Source of the DNA: Sulfuriferula sp.
GTDB taxonomy: Bacteria > Pseudomonadota > Gammaproteobacteria > Burkholderiales > Sulfuriferulaceae
Length of the DNA stretch: 64,000 nt
Direction: 5' to 3'
Assembly: GCA_013140765.1 (NCBI GenBank)
Contig: JABFSE010000001.1
Location: 1 to 64,000 of the forward strand
The position numbers and the translations under genes are program-made. The notes below the pieces were generated by a model. It had not been told where the DNA came from and did no database searches. It was given only the letters and a program-made list of their open reading frames with translations. Shown here one piece after another: positions 1 through 7,177 of this stretch (position 1 is its first letter; the number at the start of each line of letters is the position of its first letter).

Positions 1-2
1 CT

Positions 3-491
3 GGCGGCGCGGCAAGCGCGGCGGGTAGCGTGACGCAAGCAGTTGGTAAAGGCACTCAAGCGGCGGCGGATGCGGTTGGCAAAGGCATATCGGCGGCAAG
101 CGGGGCAGCCGCAGCAATACCTGGTGTAGGTAAAGCCGTTGCCGCCGCTGGCAAGGTGGCGGGTGCTGGGGTTGAGGCAGTCGGCAAGGTGGCAGGCAAG
201 GGCACAGAAGCGGTCGGTGCGGCTTTGAAAGACGGCGGTGATTCGCTGAGTAAATCAGCCAGTTCAGCCAGTAGCGCAGGTGGCAATGGCTTTGCAAGTT
301 CGCTAGGCGGTGGTTCGAGCGCAGCGACTGGCGGAGGTGCTGAACAAAAAGGCGGCGATAAAAAATCAATGTCACAAAAACTGTCAGACACATCAAAAGA
401 CTTGCAAAATTCCGCAGATCGTAAAAAGCCCAATTTGGTCAGTGATGGCGGGCATGGTAGCGGGATTAACATACGATTTAACCACGAATAA
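3..491 (+). CDS. C-terminal part of Ala/Gly-rich protein, possibly TrbL/VirB6-like (cut by window start)
   Basis: The reading frame is open from base 3, with no stop before 491, so the gene most likely begins left of the window; the GTG at 30 is only the first in-frame start-like codon. The visible 163 residues are extremely rich in Ala, Gly, Ser and Lys with repeated V-G-K-G/A-V-G-K units, then a charged, polar tail ending in FNHE. Such low-complexity tails are seen on TrbL/VirB6-type inner-membrane proteins of conjugation systems. The neighbouring EexN-like lipoprotein and the integrase next to a tRNA make a conjugative element plausible. The membrane part that would prove it lies outside the window, so other Ala/Gly-rich proteins are not excluded. 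Confidence 0.5.
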   Translation, partial: GGAASAAGSVTQAVGKGTQAAADAVGKGISAASGAAAAIPGVGKAVAAAGKVAGAGVEAVGKVAGKGTEAVGAALKDGGDSLSKSASSASSAGGNGFASSLGGGSSAATGGGAEQKGGDKKSMSQKLSDTSKDLQNSADRKKPNLVSDGGHGSGINIRFNHE

Positions 492-502
492 GGAGTGCAA
501 AA

Positions 503-736
503 ATGAAAATGCGTGATGCGGTTTACAGTTTTATTTTCGAGCCAGAAAAAGCTGAAAAATTACTTCCTGAAGTGAGTAAAACTAACAAGTTTTACGAATA
601 TTTGCAGCGAATGGACGATTTGCGGATTTCGTTCGTTGATTTTTCCAATTGGTTATTAGCCAAAGCCGCCTTGATTTTGATTTTTGGCTTTGGTTTAGTG
701 CTGATTTTGTTTGGGCTTAAAGCGTTAATCGCTTAG
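503..736 (+). CDS. Small single-pass membrane protein, unknown function
   Basis: This 77-residue ORF starts 11 bases after the upstream stop with a good ribosome binding site (ATAAGGAG at 488-495, 7 bases from the ATG). Residues 1-50 are soluble and charged; residues about 50-75 form one strongly hydrophobic helix (LLAKAALILIFGFGLVLIL), so it is probably an inner-membrane protein with a cytoplasmic N-terminus. The tight spacing suggests co-expression with the preceding gene. I do not recognise the family. A perfect 12-bp hairpin follows the stop. The RBS and spacing make it a likely real gene. Confidence 0.6.
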   Translation: MKMRDAVYSFIFEPEKAEKLLPEVSKTNKFYEYLQRMDDLRISFVDFSNWLLAKAALILIFGFGLVLILFGLKALIA

Positions 737-746
737 TAAAATGCAC

Positions 747-779
747 AATCTACAGCCGCATATTTAACGGCTGTAGATT
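747..779. terminator. Convergent hairpin terminator
   Basis: A perfect 12-bp inverted repeat (AATCTACAGCCG, 747-758, and CGGCTGTAGATT, 768-779) with a 9-base loop lies between two convergent genes. The T tract is short on both strands, so it is a probable but not ideal bidirectional intrinsic terminator. Confidence 0.6.
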
Positions 780-788
780 TCCTTACGA

Positions 789-1154
789 TTAGTAATGTCC
801 TTGCGCGGGCTTAAAGAAATTGTTGTTGTCCACTGCGCTTTTTGCGTAGCCGCAATAAGCTGGTAATTTTTTTCTCACTTCGTCGGTTATGTCTGGTGTT
901 AAATTACTTACTAGCTCTTGTTCACTCATTCCTTGTGTTTTTATGCCGCGTGCATTTAGTTGCGCAGTAAATGAGGCAAGCACTTGTTTTGTGCAAAAAT
1001 CCCATTCTGCTTTCGCTTCTGGCGCATGCGACTTGTACCACTGATAATCGTGCCCATCAGCAGGGCCACCAGAAAAACTAACTTCCTTGGCATCATGAGA
1101 TCCGCAACCACCCAACAAAACTAATGCCATTGCTACTGAAATTCCTAAACGCAT
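789..1154 (-). CDS. EexN-like entry-exclusion lipoprotein (putative)
   Basis: The start at 1154 (MRLGISVAM) is preferred over a longer ORF start at 1175 because an AAGGGGG ribosome binding site stands 5-6 bases before it. Residues 1-16 form a lipoprotein signal peptide with lipobox L-L-G-G-C, so the mature protein should be a lipid-anchored periplasmic protein of about 105 residues. The mature part has a Y-x-x-H-x-x-E-x-x-A-x-x-x-x-C pattern (YKSHAPEAKAEWDFC), similar to the short EexN family of conjugative entry-exclusion lipoproteins, with a second Cys near the end. That would prevent redundant transfer into a cell already carrying the element. The family match is from memory of a weak pattern; lipoprotein nature is certain, the role is inferred. 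Confidence 0.6.
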   Translation of the reverse strand: MRLGISVAMALVLLGGCGSHDAKEVSFSGGPADGHDYQWYKSHAPEAKAEWDFCTKQVLASFTAQLNARGIKTQGMSEQELVSNLTPDITDEVRKKLPAYCGYAKSAVDNNNFFKPAQGHY

Positions 1155-1241
1155 TTCAACCCCCTTTATCGTCAAATTTAAAAAAAATTGTGATTAATTC
1201 GATAACTAACCTAGTCGAATGAGGTTAATTATACAACTATT

Positions 1242-1301
1242 TAATGTGATTGTCACGTTAATTAGGTGTATAATAATGTGATTGTCACGTTAATTAGGTG
1301 T
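1242..1301. promoter_or_regulatory. Tandem 28-bp repeat with palindromic core; probable operator of the gene at 1307
   Basis: Two identical 28-bp copies lie at 1242-1269 and 1274-1301, offset by 32 bp (about three helical turns, same face of the helix). Each contains the palindrome GTGA-TTG-TCAC (1246-1256 and 1278-1288). A consensus -10 box TATAAT sits at 1269-1274 across the junction, and the second copy ends in AGGTG (1296-1300), which acts as the ribosome binding site of the ATG at 1307. A protein bound here would cover both promoter and RBS, which suggests autoregulation. An iteron-like role in element replication is the alternative. Confidence 0.6.
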
Positions 1302-1306
1302 TAAAA

Positions 1307-1663
1307 ATGGGTCAGGATGAAATCAAAAAAGTTAAAATTAAAGGTCGCCCTAGATTGACAAATCCAAAGACAGCCGCTGACCGCAAACGCGAGCAGATCG
1401 CACGCATCAAAGCCGAGTACGAAAACGTTAGTCCGCGAGCATGGTCTAAAAATGTGTGCCTTATGATCTTGAGTAACGGAAAATACAACGATGCGCTGAA
1501 AAAATTCGCTTATCGTCGCTTGGGAGTCATAAATAATTGGGTTAGCGACAATGATATGAGGTTTTTGCTGGATGAGGATAAGCCAGCCGCACTAACGGAT
1601 GAGAAAACCCACAAACCTAATATAAGCATACGCCTAAACTCGCCGCCAGAAATCCTATGTTGA
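1307..1663 (+). CDS. Small basic protein, possible DNA-binding regulator of the mobile element
   Basis: The ATG at 1307 is chosen over the GTG at 1298 because AGGTG lies 6 bases before it. The 118-residue product starts with a very basic segment containing an AT-hook-like K-G-R-P-R motif followed by KTAADRKREQIARIKAEY, which is likely helical. The middle (residues 50-85) could be a compact helical domain (CLMILSNGKYNDALKKFAYRR). No family is recognised. Its position behind two palindromic repeats that overlap its promoter and RBS suggests that it, or a partner, is an autoregulator. Its last codons overlap by 7 bases the start of a truncated exonuclease gene, indicating former translational coupling. 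Function is unknown. Confidence 0.55.
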   Translation: MGQDEIKKVKIKGRPRLTNPKTAADRKREQIARIKAEYENVSPRAWSKNVCLMILSNGKYNDALKKFAYRRLGVINNWVSDNDMRFLLDEDKPAALTDEKTHKPNISIRLNSPPEILC

Positions 1664-1809
1664 TTTTCTTCGACACCGAATTCACGGGGCTGGAAGTAGA
1701 ACCAAGTCTTATCAGCATCGGTCTGATTAGTTTACCAGCTTCACAAATCGGGGTCTTGTTTACTGGAAATAAACAAGATTCCCGTACTCACTCAAACAGC
1801 TACATATAG
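1657..1809 (+). pseudogene. 5' fragment of a DnaQ-like 3'-5' exonuclease gene
   Basis: The reading frame opens with MLIFFDTEFTGL and continues VEPSLISIGLIS. This is the Exo I motif (D-x-E) and first strands of the DEDD exonuclease fold; such proteins are normally about 170-200 residues. Here the similarity stops after about 28 codons (near 1740), the rest is unrelated, and a stop comes after 50 codons. ExoII and ExoIII motifs are absent. The ATG overlaps the stop of the upstream gene (ATGTTGA), so the two were an operon before the truncation. The break lies between that gene and the integrase, so a deletion inside the mobile element is the likely cause. Confidence 0.6.
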
Positions 1810-1940
1810 TTAATTTGTTTAACTCTTTAACTAGCCGTAGCGGTATCAGCTTGTTTTAATTATACCGTCGAGTTGCTCGCAGGGATTACCGAATATCAAA
1901 TTATTTTCAAACTATTTTTTACCCCAATCTAATCAATCAC

Positions 1941-3296
1941 TTACGCACGCTTAAACGTCACAATATCCGCACCTTGCTTTAATGCGTACAGGTAATCACT
2001 CCACGACTGCATCATGGTTGTGCGCTGCGTTATATATTGAGCATGGTTATAAGAGCCCCGTACTTGATTACCAACTTTGTGGCCTAGCTGCGATTCTATA
2101 TGGTCGCTGGGGAATTCCATTTCATTAAGCAACGTCGAAGCCAGCCCACGAAAACCATGCGGGGTTATGTCTGTTTGTGTGCTGTACCCCATCGAACGTA
2201 GAGCCTTGCCAAGTGTTGCATCAGACATCACCCGATCATTGCCGTGCCTGTCCGCGCCCATTGAAAATACGTATTTTTGCCCGCCTGTGAGCGTGTACAG
2301 CTCCCGCAGTATCTCAACAGCCTGATTACTTAGCGGTACTAAAAAAGGTGTACCTGTAGCCTTTTTATCGGCTGTATTTTTCATCTTTTCCGCTGGTATC
2401 ATCCAAAGTGCTTTATCAAAGTCAATCTCGCACCATTCCGCAAAACGCACATTAGCGGGTCGAGTAGCCACTAAAGGCAAAAAACATAATGCCGCCCTGA
2501 CAACGTACCCGCCTTGGTAAGCGTGGGCTTTACGCATGAACTCACCCACTCGCACAGTGTTAATAATGTTTGTCTTCGGGTCTCTAAAACATGGGTAGTG
2601 CGTAGGCTGTTTGGTGGATAACCCGCCGCGCATAATCAACGTAGGCGAGGTTAAAACCAGTTTGCGTTTTACTGCAAAGGTAAACACCTGATTAAGCTCT
2701 GTAAGCACACGGTGCGCGGTTTCTATTTTGCCAGCGTCTTCAATCGGTGAAACAATATCCCATAGCATGTGAGTATCTACCGACTCAATCGCCATGTGTC
2801 CAATCACAGGAAAAATATACTTAGTGAACTTCTGCATAACGCCTTTTGCATGAGTAGCTGACCAACATTTTGGTTTGCTGGGGTCTGTCCTGCTTGCGTG
2901 CCACGTTAAGGCTACTGTATCAAAACGGCGGGCTTCATCAACAGCGATCTTTTCGGCTACTTGCGATTTCTCAGCAACTTTGACGGCTTTTTTTGCTTTC
3001 TTGGTAACGTGCTCGCTAGGGTCTTGTCCATTGGATAATAATGCTTTTGCTTCATCACGTTTAACACGGGCTTGTGCCAATGTGGTATTTGGGTATGTGC
3101 CAAGGGCAAGAGTTTTCTGTTTTCCGTCGAATCTGTACGCAAGTTTCCATTCCTTACCGCCGCCTAATGGCTTCTTAGTATCTTTGGGGTTGTCACTCGT
3201 AGGCTTTACCAGTAAGTACAGGCCAGCACCATCTGACAGTTTTTGTTGGTTCTTTATAGGTTTGATATTTTTAATCTGGAGTTCAGTTAAAGCCAT
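1941..3296 (-). CDS. Tyrosine recombinase/integrase, P4 type (DUF4102 N-terminal domain)
   Basis: This 451-residue integrase has an N-terminal arm-binding domain of the DUF4102 type (LSDGAGLYLLV at 20-30; LALGTYPNTTLAQAR at 63-77), a core-binding region around residues 125-220 and a C-terminal catalytic domain. Catalytic residues visible are R279 (ATRPANVR), H380 and R383 (PHGFRG), H406 (QLGHK) and Y416 (GSYNHAQY). A Lys-rich linker at 98-120 makes it slightly longer than typical members. It lies just downstream of, and reads away from, a tRNA-Ser gene, the normal arrangement for an integrase that uses the tRNA 3' end as attachment site. It should catalyse integration and excision of the element that extends left of the window. 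Confidence 0.93.
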   Translation of the reverse strand: MALTELQIKNIKPIKNQQKLSDGAGLYLLVKPTSDNPKDTKKPLGGGKEWKLAYRFDGKQKTLALGTYPNTTLAQARVKRDEAKALLSNGQDPSEHVTKKAKKAVKVAEKSQVAEKIAVDEARRFDTVALTWHASRTDPSKPKCWSATHAKGVMQKFTKYIFPVIGHMAIESVDTHMLWDIVSPIEDAGKIETAHRVLTELNQVFTFAVKRKLVLTSPTLIMRGGLSTKQPTHYPCFRDPKTNIINTVRVGEFMRKAHAYQGGYVVRAALCFLPLVATRPANVRFAEWCEIDFDKALWMIPAEKMKNTADKKATGTPFLVPLSNQAVEILRELYTLTGGQKYVFSMGADRHGNDRVMSDATLGKALRSMGYSTQTDITPHGFRGLASTLLNEMEFPSDHIESQLGHKVGNQVRGSYNHAQYITQRTTMMQSWSDYLYALKQGADIVTFKRA

Positions 3297-3380
3297 ATCC
3301 TGCCTACCTTTCGATAATTTTGTTGGTTCTTTTTGTGCTGAATTTGTGTAAATATAGCAAGAACCAACAAAAGAACCAAC
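3241..3380. repeat. Four copies of GTTGGTTCTT around the integrase start: putative arm-type sites
   Basis: The decamer GTTGGTTCTT occurs at 3245-3254 (inside the integrase 5' end) and 3322-3331 on the plus strand, and inverted at 3359-3368 and 3371-3380. The first two copies share 15 identical bases (TTTTGTTGGTTCTTT). Clustered direct and inverted short repeats beside an integrase gene and its attachment site are the expected form of arm-type binding sites for the integrase N-terminal domain, and can also repress the integrase promoter. Assignment is inferred from position and repetition. Confidence 0.5.
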
Positions 3381-3426
3381 AGATAAAGCGGGATTGTGTG
3401 AAACAGCTTGAGAACGCTTAGGACGT

Positions 3427-3472
3427 AAAAAAGCCCGTAAACCTTGTATTTATTGGGTTTAACGGGCTTTTT
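3427..3472 (-). terminator. Intrinsic terminator of the tRNA-Ser transcript
   Basis: An AAAAAGCCCG...CGGGCTTTTT hairpin, with stems extended by TAAACC/GGGTTTA and one bulged base, ends in a T run when read on the minus strand, directly downstream of the tRNA-Ser gene. It also has T residues on the plus strand and may act both ways. Confidence 0.7.
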
Positions 3473-3504
3473 GATACTGCTTGAGATTGCTTAAAACACT
3501 GTCT

Positions 3505-3592
3505 TGGCGGAGGCTGTGAGATTCGAACTCACGGAAGGTCACCCTTCGGCAGTTTTCAAGACTGCTGGTTTAAACCACTCACCCAAACCTCC
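3505..3592 (-). tRNA. tRNA-Ser (anticodon TGA)
   Basis: The minus strand reads as a class II tRNA of 88 bases: acceptor stem GGAGG...CCTCC followed by G-CCA, D-arm, anticodon arm with loop CTTGAAA (anticodon TGA), a long variable arm typical of tRNA-Ser, and a T-arm with GTTCGAATC. The CCA end is encoded. It decodes UCA (and other UCN) codons. The integrase gene lies immediately on its 3' side, so the tRNA 3' end is the likely attachment site and was regenerated on integration. Confidence 0.96.
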
Positions 3593-3616
3593 TTAAGTCA
3601 TTGCGACTAGGGCAAC

Positions 3617-3645
3617 ATTGTAACGTATGTGCTGGTTTTGAGCAA
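3617..3645 (-). promoter_or_regulatory. Sigma-70 promoter of tRNA-Ser
   Basis: On the minus strand TTGCTC (3645-3640) is followed after exactly 17 bases by TACAAT (3622-3617), with the tRNA 5' end 24 bases downstream. Both hexamers are close to the housekeeping consensus. Confidence 0.7.
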
Positions 3646-3791
3646 TGTACATTTGCAGGCACAGGCAATTTAGGGCACTTCGTTGCTTAATTGGGCAGGT
3701 GATATTTGTATGTGCGCTGTAACTAGCTGAATTACAGGCGGTTAATTGCTGGTATGATTTGTGCTGATTACTGCTTTATATATCAACAATA

Positions 3792-5360
3792 ATGATGGTC
3801 ATGCTGAATCATATTTTCAAAAAACTATTGCACACGCCTGACATAGCCGAGAAATCGCATTTAACGGATACGGCTACCATACAGAAATGGACGTTACAGC
3901 TAAGTAGTCTGCATGAATATGAAGCGCATCAAAAAATTATTGCGTTATTAAAAGAGTTTAATGAAGGTCATTCCCCATTCGAGCCGCAACGTTTGCATGT
4001 GCTGGGTATTATTGAGCAGGCCGGCTCTAAATTTCAGTATGGCTTAATCACGCAATTCCTCAGCAATCATGCCAACATGACGTACTCAGGCAAGTCATTA
4101 TGGAAGGAAATTATCAGTTTTTATTGGCAATTGGCTTTAGCCTACCAAGTATTAACCAATGCCGCACTGCATGGTGGTGAGCAGGGTAAGGCGGCATTGC
4201 CTAGTCTGGTGTTGCGGAGCATACATTATCAAGGCAAGCTCATGCAGTGGCGGTATTTGCATTATGAGTTGCCGACGGCGCAAATCTGGCACGCTATTCA
4301 CAAACTTTATCGTTTAGCCGAACAGCATGGGTTTGCACACGACAGTATGGTGTTGAAAGGTAGTGCGTATTGCACTTGCGAACAGGCTTACGCCCGCGTG
4401 CTGTTGTTGCATTTAATGAGTCCTGTGGGTTTGAATCCGAACGAGCTGGAATTAGCCGCTTATTGGGCGTGGAAATGGCGTGATGAAATTAAGCTATTGC
4501 CCGTTTATCACCCCGACCAGCATCAGTATTGCGTGGTACTGGCAGAGAGTTTGCCGCCACAACCTATCTATGGGCGTGCTTTGCCATTGGAATCGGTACG
4601 TTATTGGTCTATGCACGAGGTGCTGAATAAGCTCACGCAAACACGGCTTGCGTTGACGCAACGACAGCAGAACATCAAGCTCTATAATGTGCCTTTTGCG
4701 GACGATCCTAAGCTGTTATTGCTACACATACAATCTCAATTTGCTCAAATTGACGAACAACCTGCGCTTAACCGCATCAATTTACGCAATGAAATTGCCA
4801 TTACGTGTGGCAATCAGGATATTATCCACGCTTTGAATCACCCGCAGCAGGCTATTCATGTACGTGCTTTTCATCAAGCAACGGGGCATCCGATTGAGCA
4901 GTATTATCGTTTGAACTTACCTGCTAATACAGAAACTTGCCCTGTCAGTCAGCATGATTTATTGCTGGTTTATAATGAAGATGCCAGCCAAATCGCGAGC
5001 ATTGCGGCGGTGCGCTGGCTAGAAAATAGCGGAAGTAAGATAACCACATTAGGCTTGGCACAATTAGGCGCATTGCCTAAAACGGTGACGATATGCGCGG
5101 TTCATGATGCGCTTTGCGCGAGTCCATTTAACGATAAGCTCACGAGTGAGTTGATGACAGATGCCATTTATCTGACGCAATCAGCGCACTTAATCGCGCT
5201 ACACGCCATAGATAGTCAGTATTACGACATGTTGACGGCAGATTATGTTTATCGTATTCGGGTGCGTGCACACTTAGAACAACAATATGATTGGGTACGT
5301 GTTAAGTTTGATATATTAACGCGCACTCACTTAACGCGCTTGCCAACATCACCAATGTGA
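3792..5360 (+). CDS. Hypothetical protein, possibly of the PilZ-associated family
   Basis: This is a 522-residue soluble protein without signal peptide or clear membrane segment. Residues 30-300 look mostly helical. The C-terminal part (about residues 360-450: RLNLPANTETCPVSQ... AAVRWLENSGSKITTLGLAQLG) resembles the beta-barrel end of large betaproteobacterial PilZ-associated proteins, but I do not see the RxxxR and D/NxSxxG c-di-GMP binding motifs. Start choice is uncertain: ATG occurs at 3792, 3795 and 3801 and none has a clear ribosome binding site. It is the first chromosomal gene beyond the tRNA-Ser attachment site and overlaps the convergent Nudix gene by 34 bases. Function is unproven. 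Confidence 0.7.
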   Translation: MMVMLNHIFKKLLHTPDIAEKSHLTDTATIQKWTLQLSSLHEYEAHQKIIALLKEFNEGHSPFEPQRLHVLGIIEQAGSKFQYGLITQFLSNHANMTYSGKSLWKEIISFYWQLALAYQVLTNAALHGGEQGKAALPSLVLRSIHYQGKLMQWRYLHYELPTAQIWHAIHKLYRLAEQHGFAHDSMVLKGSAYCTCEQAYARVLLLHLMSPVGLNPNELELAAYWAWKWRDEIKLLPVYHPDQHQYCVVLAESLPPQPIYGRALPLESVRYWSMHEVLNKLTQTRLALTQRQQNIKLYNVPFADDPKLLLLHIQSQFAQIDEQPALNRINLRNEIAITCGNQDIIHALNHPQQAIHVRAFHQATGHPIEQYYRLNLPANTETCPVSQHDLLLVYNEDASQIASIAAVRWLENSGSKITTLGLAQLGALPKTVTICAVHDALCASPFNDKLTSELMTDAIYLTQSAHLIALHAIDSQYYDMLTADYVYRIRVRAHLEQQYDWVRVKFDILTRTHLTRLPTSPM

Positions 5361-5866
5361 AACTCGAATTTACCTGCGCGGCGGTCTGCAAAATACTGGC
5401 GCAAGGTTTTTTCTATGGTGAGGAATGCAATTTCATCCCAAGGAATTTCATCTTCGCTAAATAATTTTACTTCTAGGCTTTCTTCACCTGCGGCAAAATC
5501 CAAATCCATTAACCGCGCCCTAAACATTAAATAAACTTGGCTGATATGCGGTAAATTATACAGCGTAAATAAATGGGCTATTTCCACCCGTGCGCCCGCC
5601 TCTTCCCAAGTCTCACGCAATGCTCCCTGCTCGGTGCTTTCCGCGTTTTCCATAAAGCCTGCTGGTAGCGTCCATTTACCATATTGCGGCTCAATGGCGC
5701 GTTTGCACAATAGGACTTTGTCTTCCCATTCAGGTAAACAACCGACGACCATTTTTGGATTTTCATAATGTATGGTGTGACAACTGCCGCATACATAGCG
5801 CAGGCGGTTATCGCCGTTAGGAATACGTTGTTGCACCTCACTGCCACATGCACTACAAAATTTCAT
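5327..5866 (-). CDS. Nudix hydrolase with N-terminal zinc ribbon
   Basis: The 179-residue product starts with a zinc ribbon (C4-x2-C7 and C26-x2-C29) and carries a complete Nudix box: G70, E76, R84-E85, E88-E89, G91. Zinc-ribbon Nudix proteins hydrolyse nucleoside diphosphate derivatives such as NADH or ADP-ribose; the exact substrate cannot be told from sequence, and the length is shorter than classical NudC NADH pyrophosphatases. Its start overlaps the truB stop by 4 bases (ATGA), so it is the last gene of the rimP-nusA-infB-rbfA-truB operon. Its 3' end overlaps the convergent gene on the other strand by 34 bases. Confidence 0.88.
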   Translation of the reverse strand: MKFCSACGSEVQQRIPNGDNRLRYVCGSCHTIHYENPKMVVGCLPEWEDKVLLCKRAIEPQYGKWTLPAGFMENAESTEQGALRETWEEAGARVEIAHLFTLYNLPHISQVYLMFRARLMDLDFAAGEESLEVKLFSEDEIPWDEIAFLTIEKTLRQYFADRRAGKFEFHIGDVGKRVK

Positions 5867-6795
5867 ACACTCTCCAATAGTTCACGGCTTGCCATAAGGC
5901 GTTGTGGAATAAGTCGGTTATCTGCTTGCAACTGCACCAATCCTAAAAACTGTTGCTGGTAATAGGCACGTAATAAGCCAGTTTGTTCAATTTTTTCTGC
6001 TAATAAAGGCTGTTGCCCTTGCATCAATAGTCGCGCTTCTGCCGCCTCAATTTGCAAGGTCGGCAAGTAGCTTACTAAGCCATCCGCCGCCGCTAAACGT
6101 GTATCACGCATAGCGATACTATCTTGCTCCAAAGTCGCGATAGTCACTGCTTGTGCAAGCTCAAAACCGCCACTACCCAAGCGCGTTAGTTGCGTTAAAT
6201 GTGCGCCGCATCCGAGCTTAATACCAATATCTTCGGCTAAAGTGCGTATATAAGTGCCCGCACTCACCGTCACGGTGATGTCCACGACGGCATTGCTTAA
6301 ATCTATATTATTAACGCTAATACGACGTATGCTAACAGGGCGTGCGGGGCGTTCTATGGTGATGCCAGCGCGTGCATATTCATACAATGGCTTGCCTTGA
6401 TATTTGAGCGCGGAATACATAGGCGGTGTTTGCATGGTGTCACCCACGAAACCAGCCACCGTGCGCGTAATCATCTCCGCACTCACATTGACGGTCTGAC
6501 ATTGCAAGACTTCGCCTTCGGGGTCACCTGTAGTGGTGGTTACGCCCAGCTGCAATATGGCGCGATAGCATTTATCCGCCTCTAGCTGGTATTGTGAAAA
6601 TTTAGTTGCCTCGCCAAAGCACAACGGCAATAAGCCATCAGCAAACGGGTCTAATGTACCCGTATGCCCTGCTTTTTCAGCTTGGTATAGCCGCTTGGCG
6701 ATTTGTAATGCGGTGTTGGAGGTGATGCCGACTGGCTTGTTGAGGAGTAACACGCCATCAATGCGGCGTTTTATGCGTTTAACGGGTGCGTTCAA
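5863..6795 (-). CDS. truB: tRNA pseudouridine(55) synthase TruB
   Basis: TruB converts U55 in the T-loop of most tRNAs to pseudouridine. The 310-residue protein shows the family start (GVLLLNKPVGITSN), the catalytic motif GHTGTLDPFADG with nucleophile D49, and the conserved Y of YRAILQLGVTTTTGD. A typical PUA-like C-terminal part follows (about 245-310). It overlaps rbfA by 4 bases upstream and the Nudix gene by 4 bases downstream, consistent with translational coupling. Placement after infB and rbfA is the usual order in proteobacteria. Confidence 0.97.
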   Translation of the reverse strand: MNAPVKRIKRRIDGVLLLNKPVGITSNTALQIAKRLYQAEKAGHTGTLDPFADGLLPLCFGEATKFSQYQLEADKCYRAILQLGVTTTTGDPEGEVLQCQTVNVSAEMITRTVAGFVGDTMQTPPMYSALKYQGKPLYEYARAGITIERPARPVSIRRISVNNIDLSNAVVDITVTVSAGTYIRTLAEDIGIKLGCGAHLTQLTRLGSGGFELAQAVTIATLEQDSIAMRDTRLAAADGLVSYLPTLQIEAAEARLLMQGQQPLLAEKIEQTGLLRAYYQQQFLGLVQLQADNRLIPQRLMASRELLESV

Positions 6796-7175
6796 GATGC
6801 CGCATCGTCAGCTGGACGTTTGGCATCGGCGGCAACGGCTTCGTCTATAATGCGCGACAACTCTGCACCGCGAGAAATAGACGTATCGTAAACAAAGGTC
6901 AATTGCGGCACTATGCGTAAGCGCATACGTGGTCCTAATTGCGAGCGTATAAAACCAGACGCATGACCTAAAGCCTTAGCCGCTTCCAAACCACGGGCTT
7001 CGCTTTCAAATACCGTAAAATAGATTTTAGCGTGCTCTAAATCATGGGTGACGACGACTTCGGTAACCGTAATCATGCCCACACGCGGATCGTGTATTTC
7101 CTTGCGGATAATGTCCGCCATTTCGCGCTGAATTTGTTCAGCGACACGACGCGAGCGTGGATAGTCTTTTGCCAT
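6792..7175 (-). CDS. rbfA: 30S ribosome-binding factor RbfA
   Basis: RbfA is a small KH-fold factor needed for late maturation of the 16S rRNA 5' end and for cold growth. The 127-residue ORF begins MAKDYPRSRRVAEQIQREMADII and has the typical DPRVGMITVTEV and LRIVPQLTFVYD segments. The start lies 2 bases after the infB stop and the end overlaps truB by 4 bases, so it is inside one tightly packed operon. Confidence 0.96.
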   Translation of the reverse strand: MAKDYPRSRRVAEQIQREMADIIRKEIHDPRVGMITVTEVVVTHDLEHAKIYFTVFESEARGLEAAKALGHASGFIRSQLGPRMRLRIVPQLTFVYDTSISRGAELSRIIDEAVAADAKRPADDAAS

Positions 7176-7177
7176 AA

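Noticed and set aside
56-472. 138-codon minus-strand ORF, Pro/Ala/Leu-rich
   Set aside because: Mirror of the Ala/Gly-rich conjugation-type protein on the plus strand.
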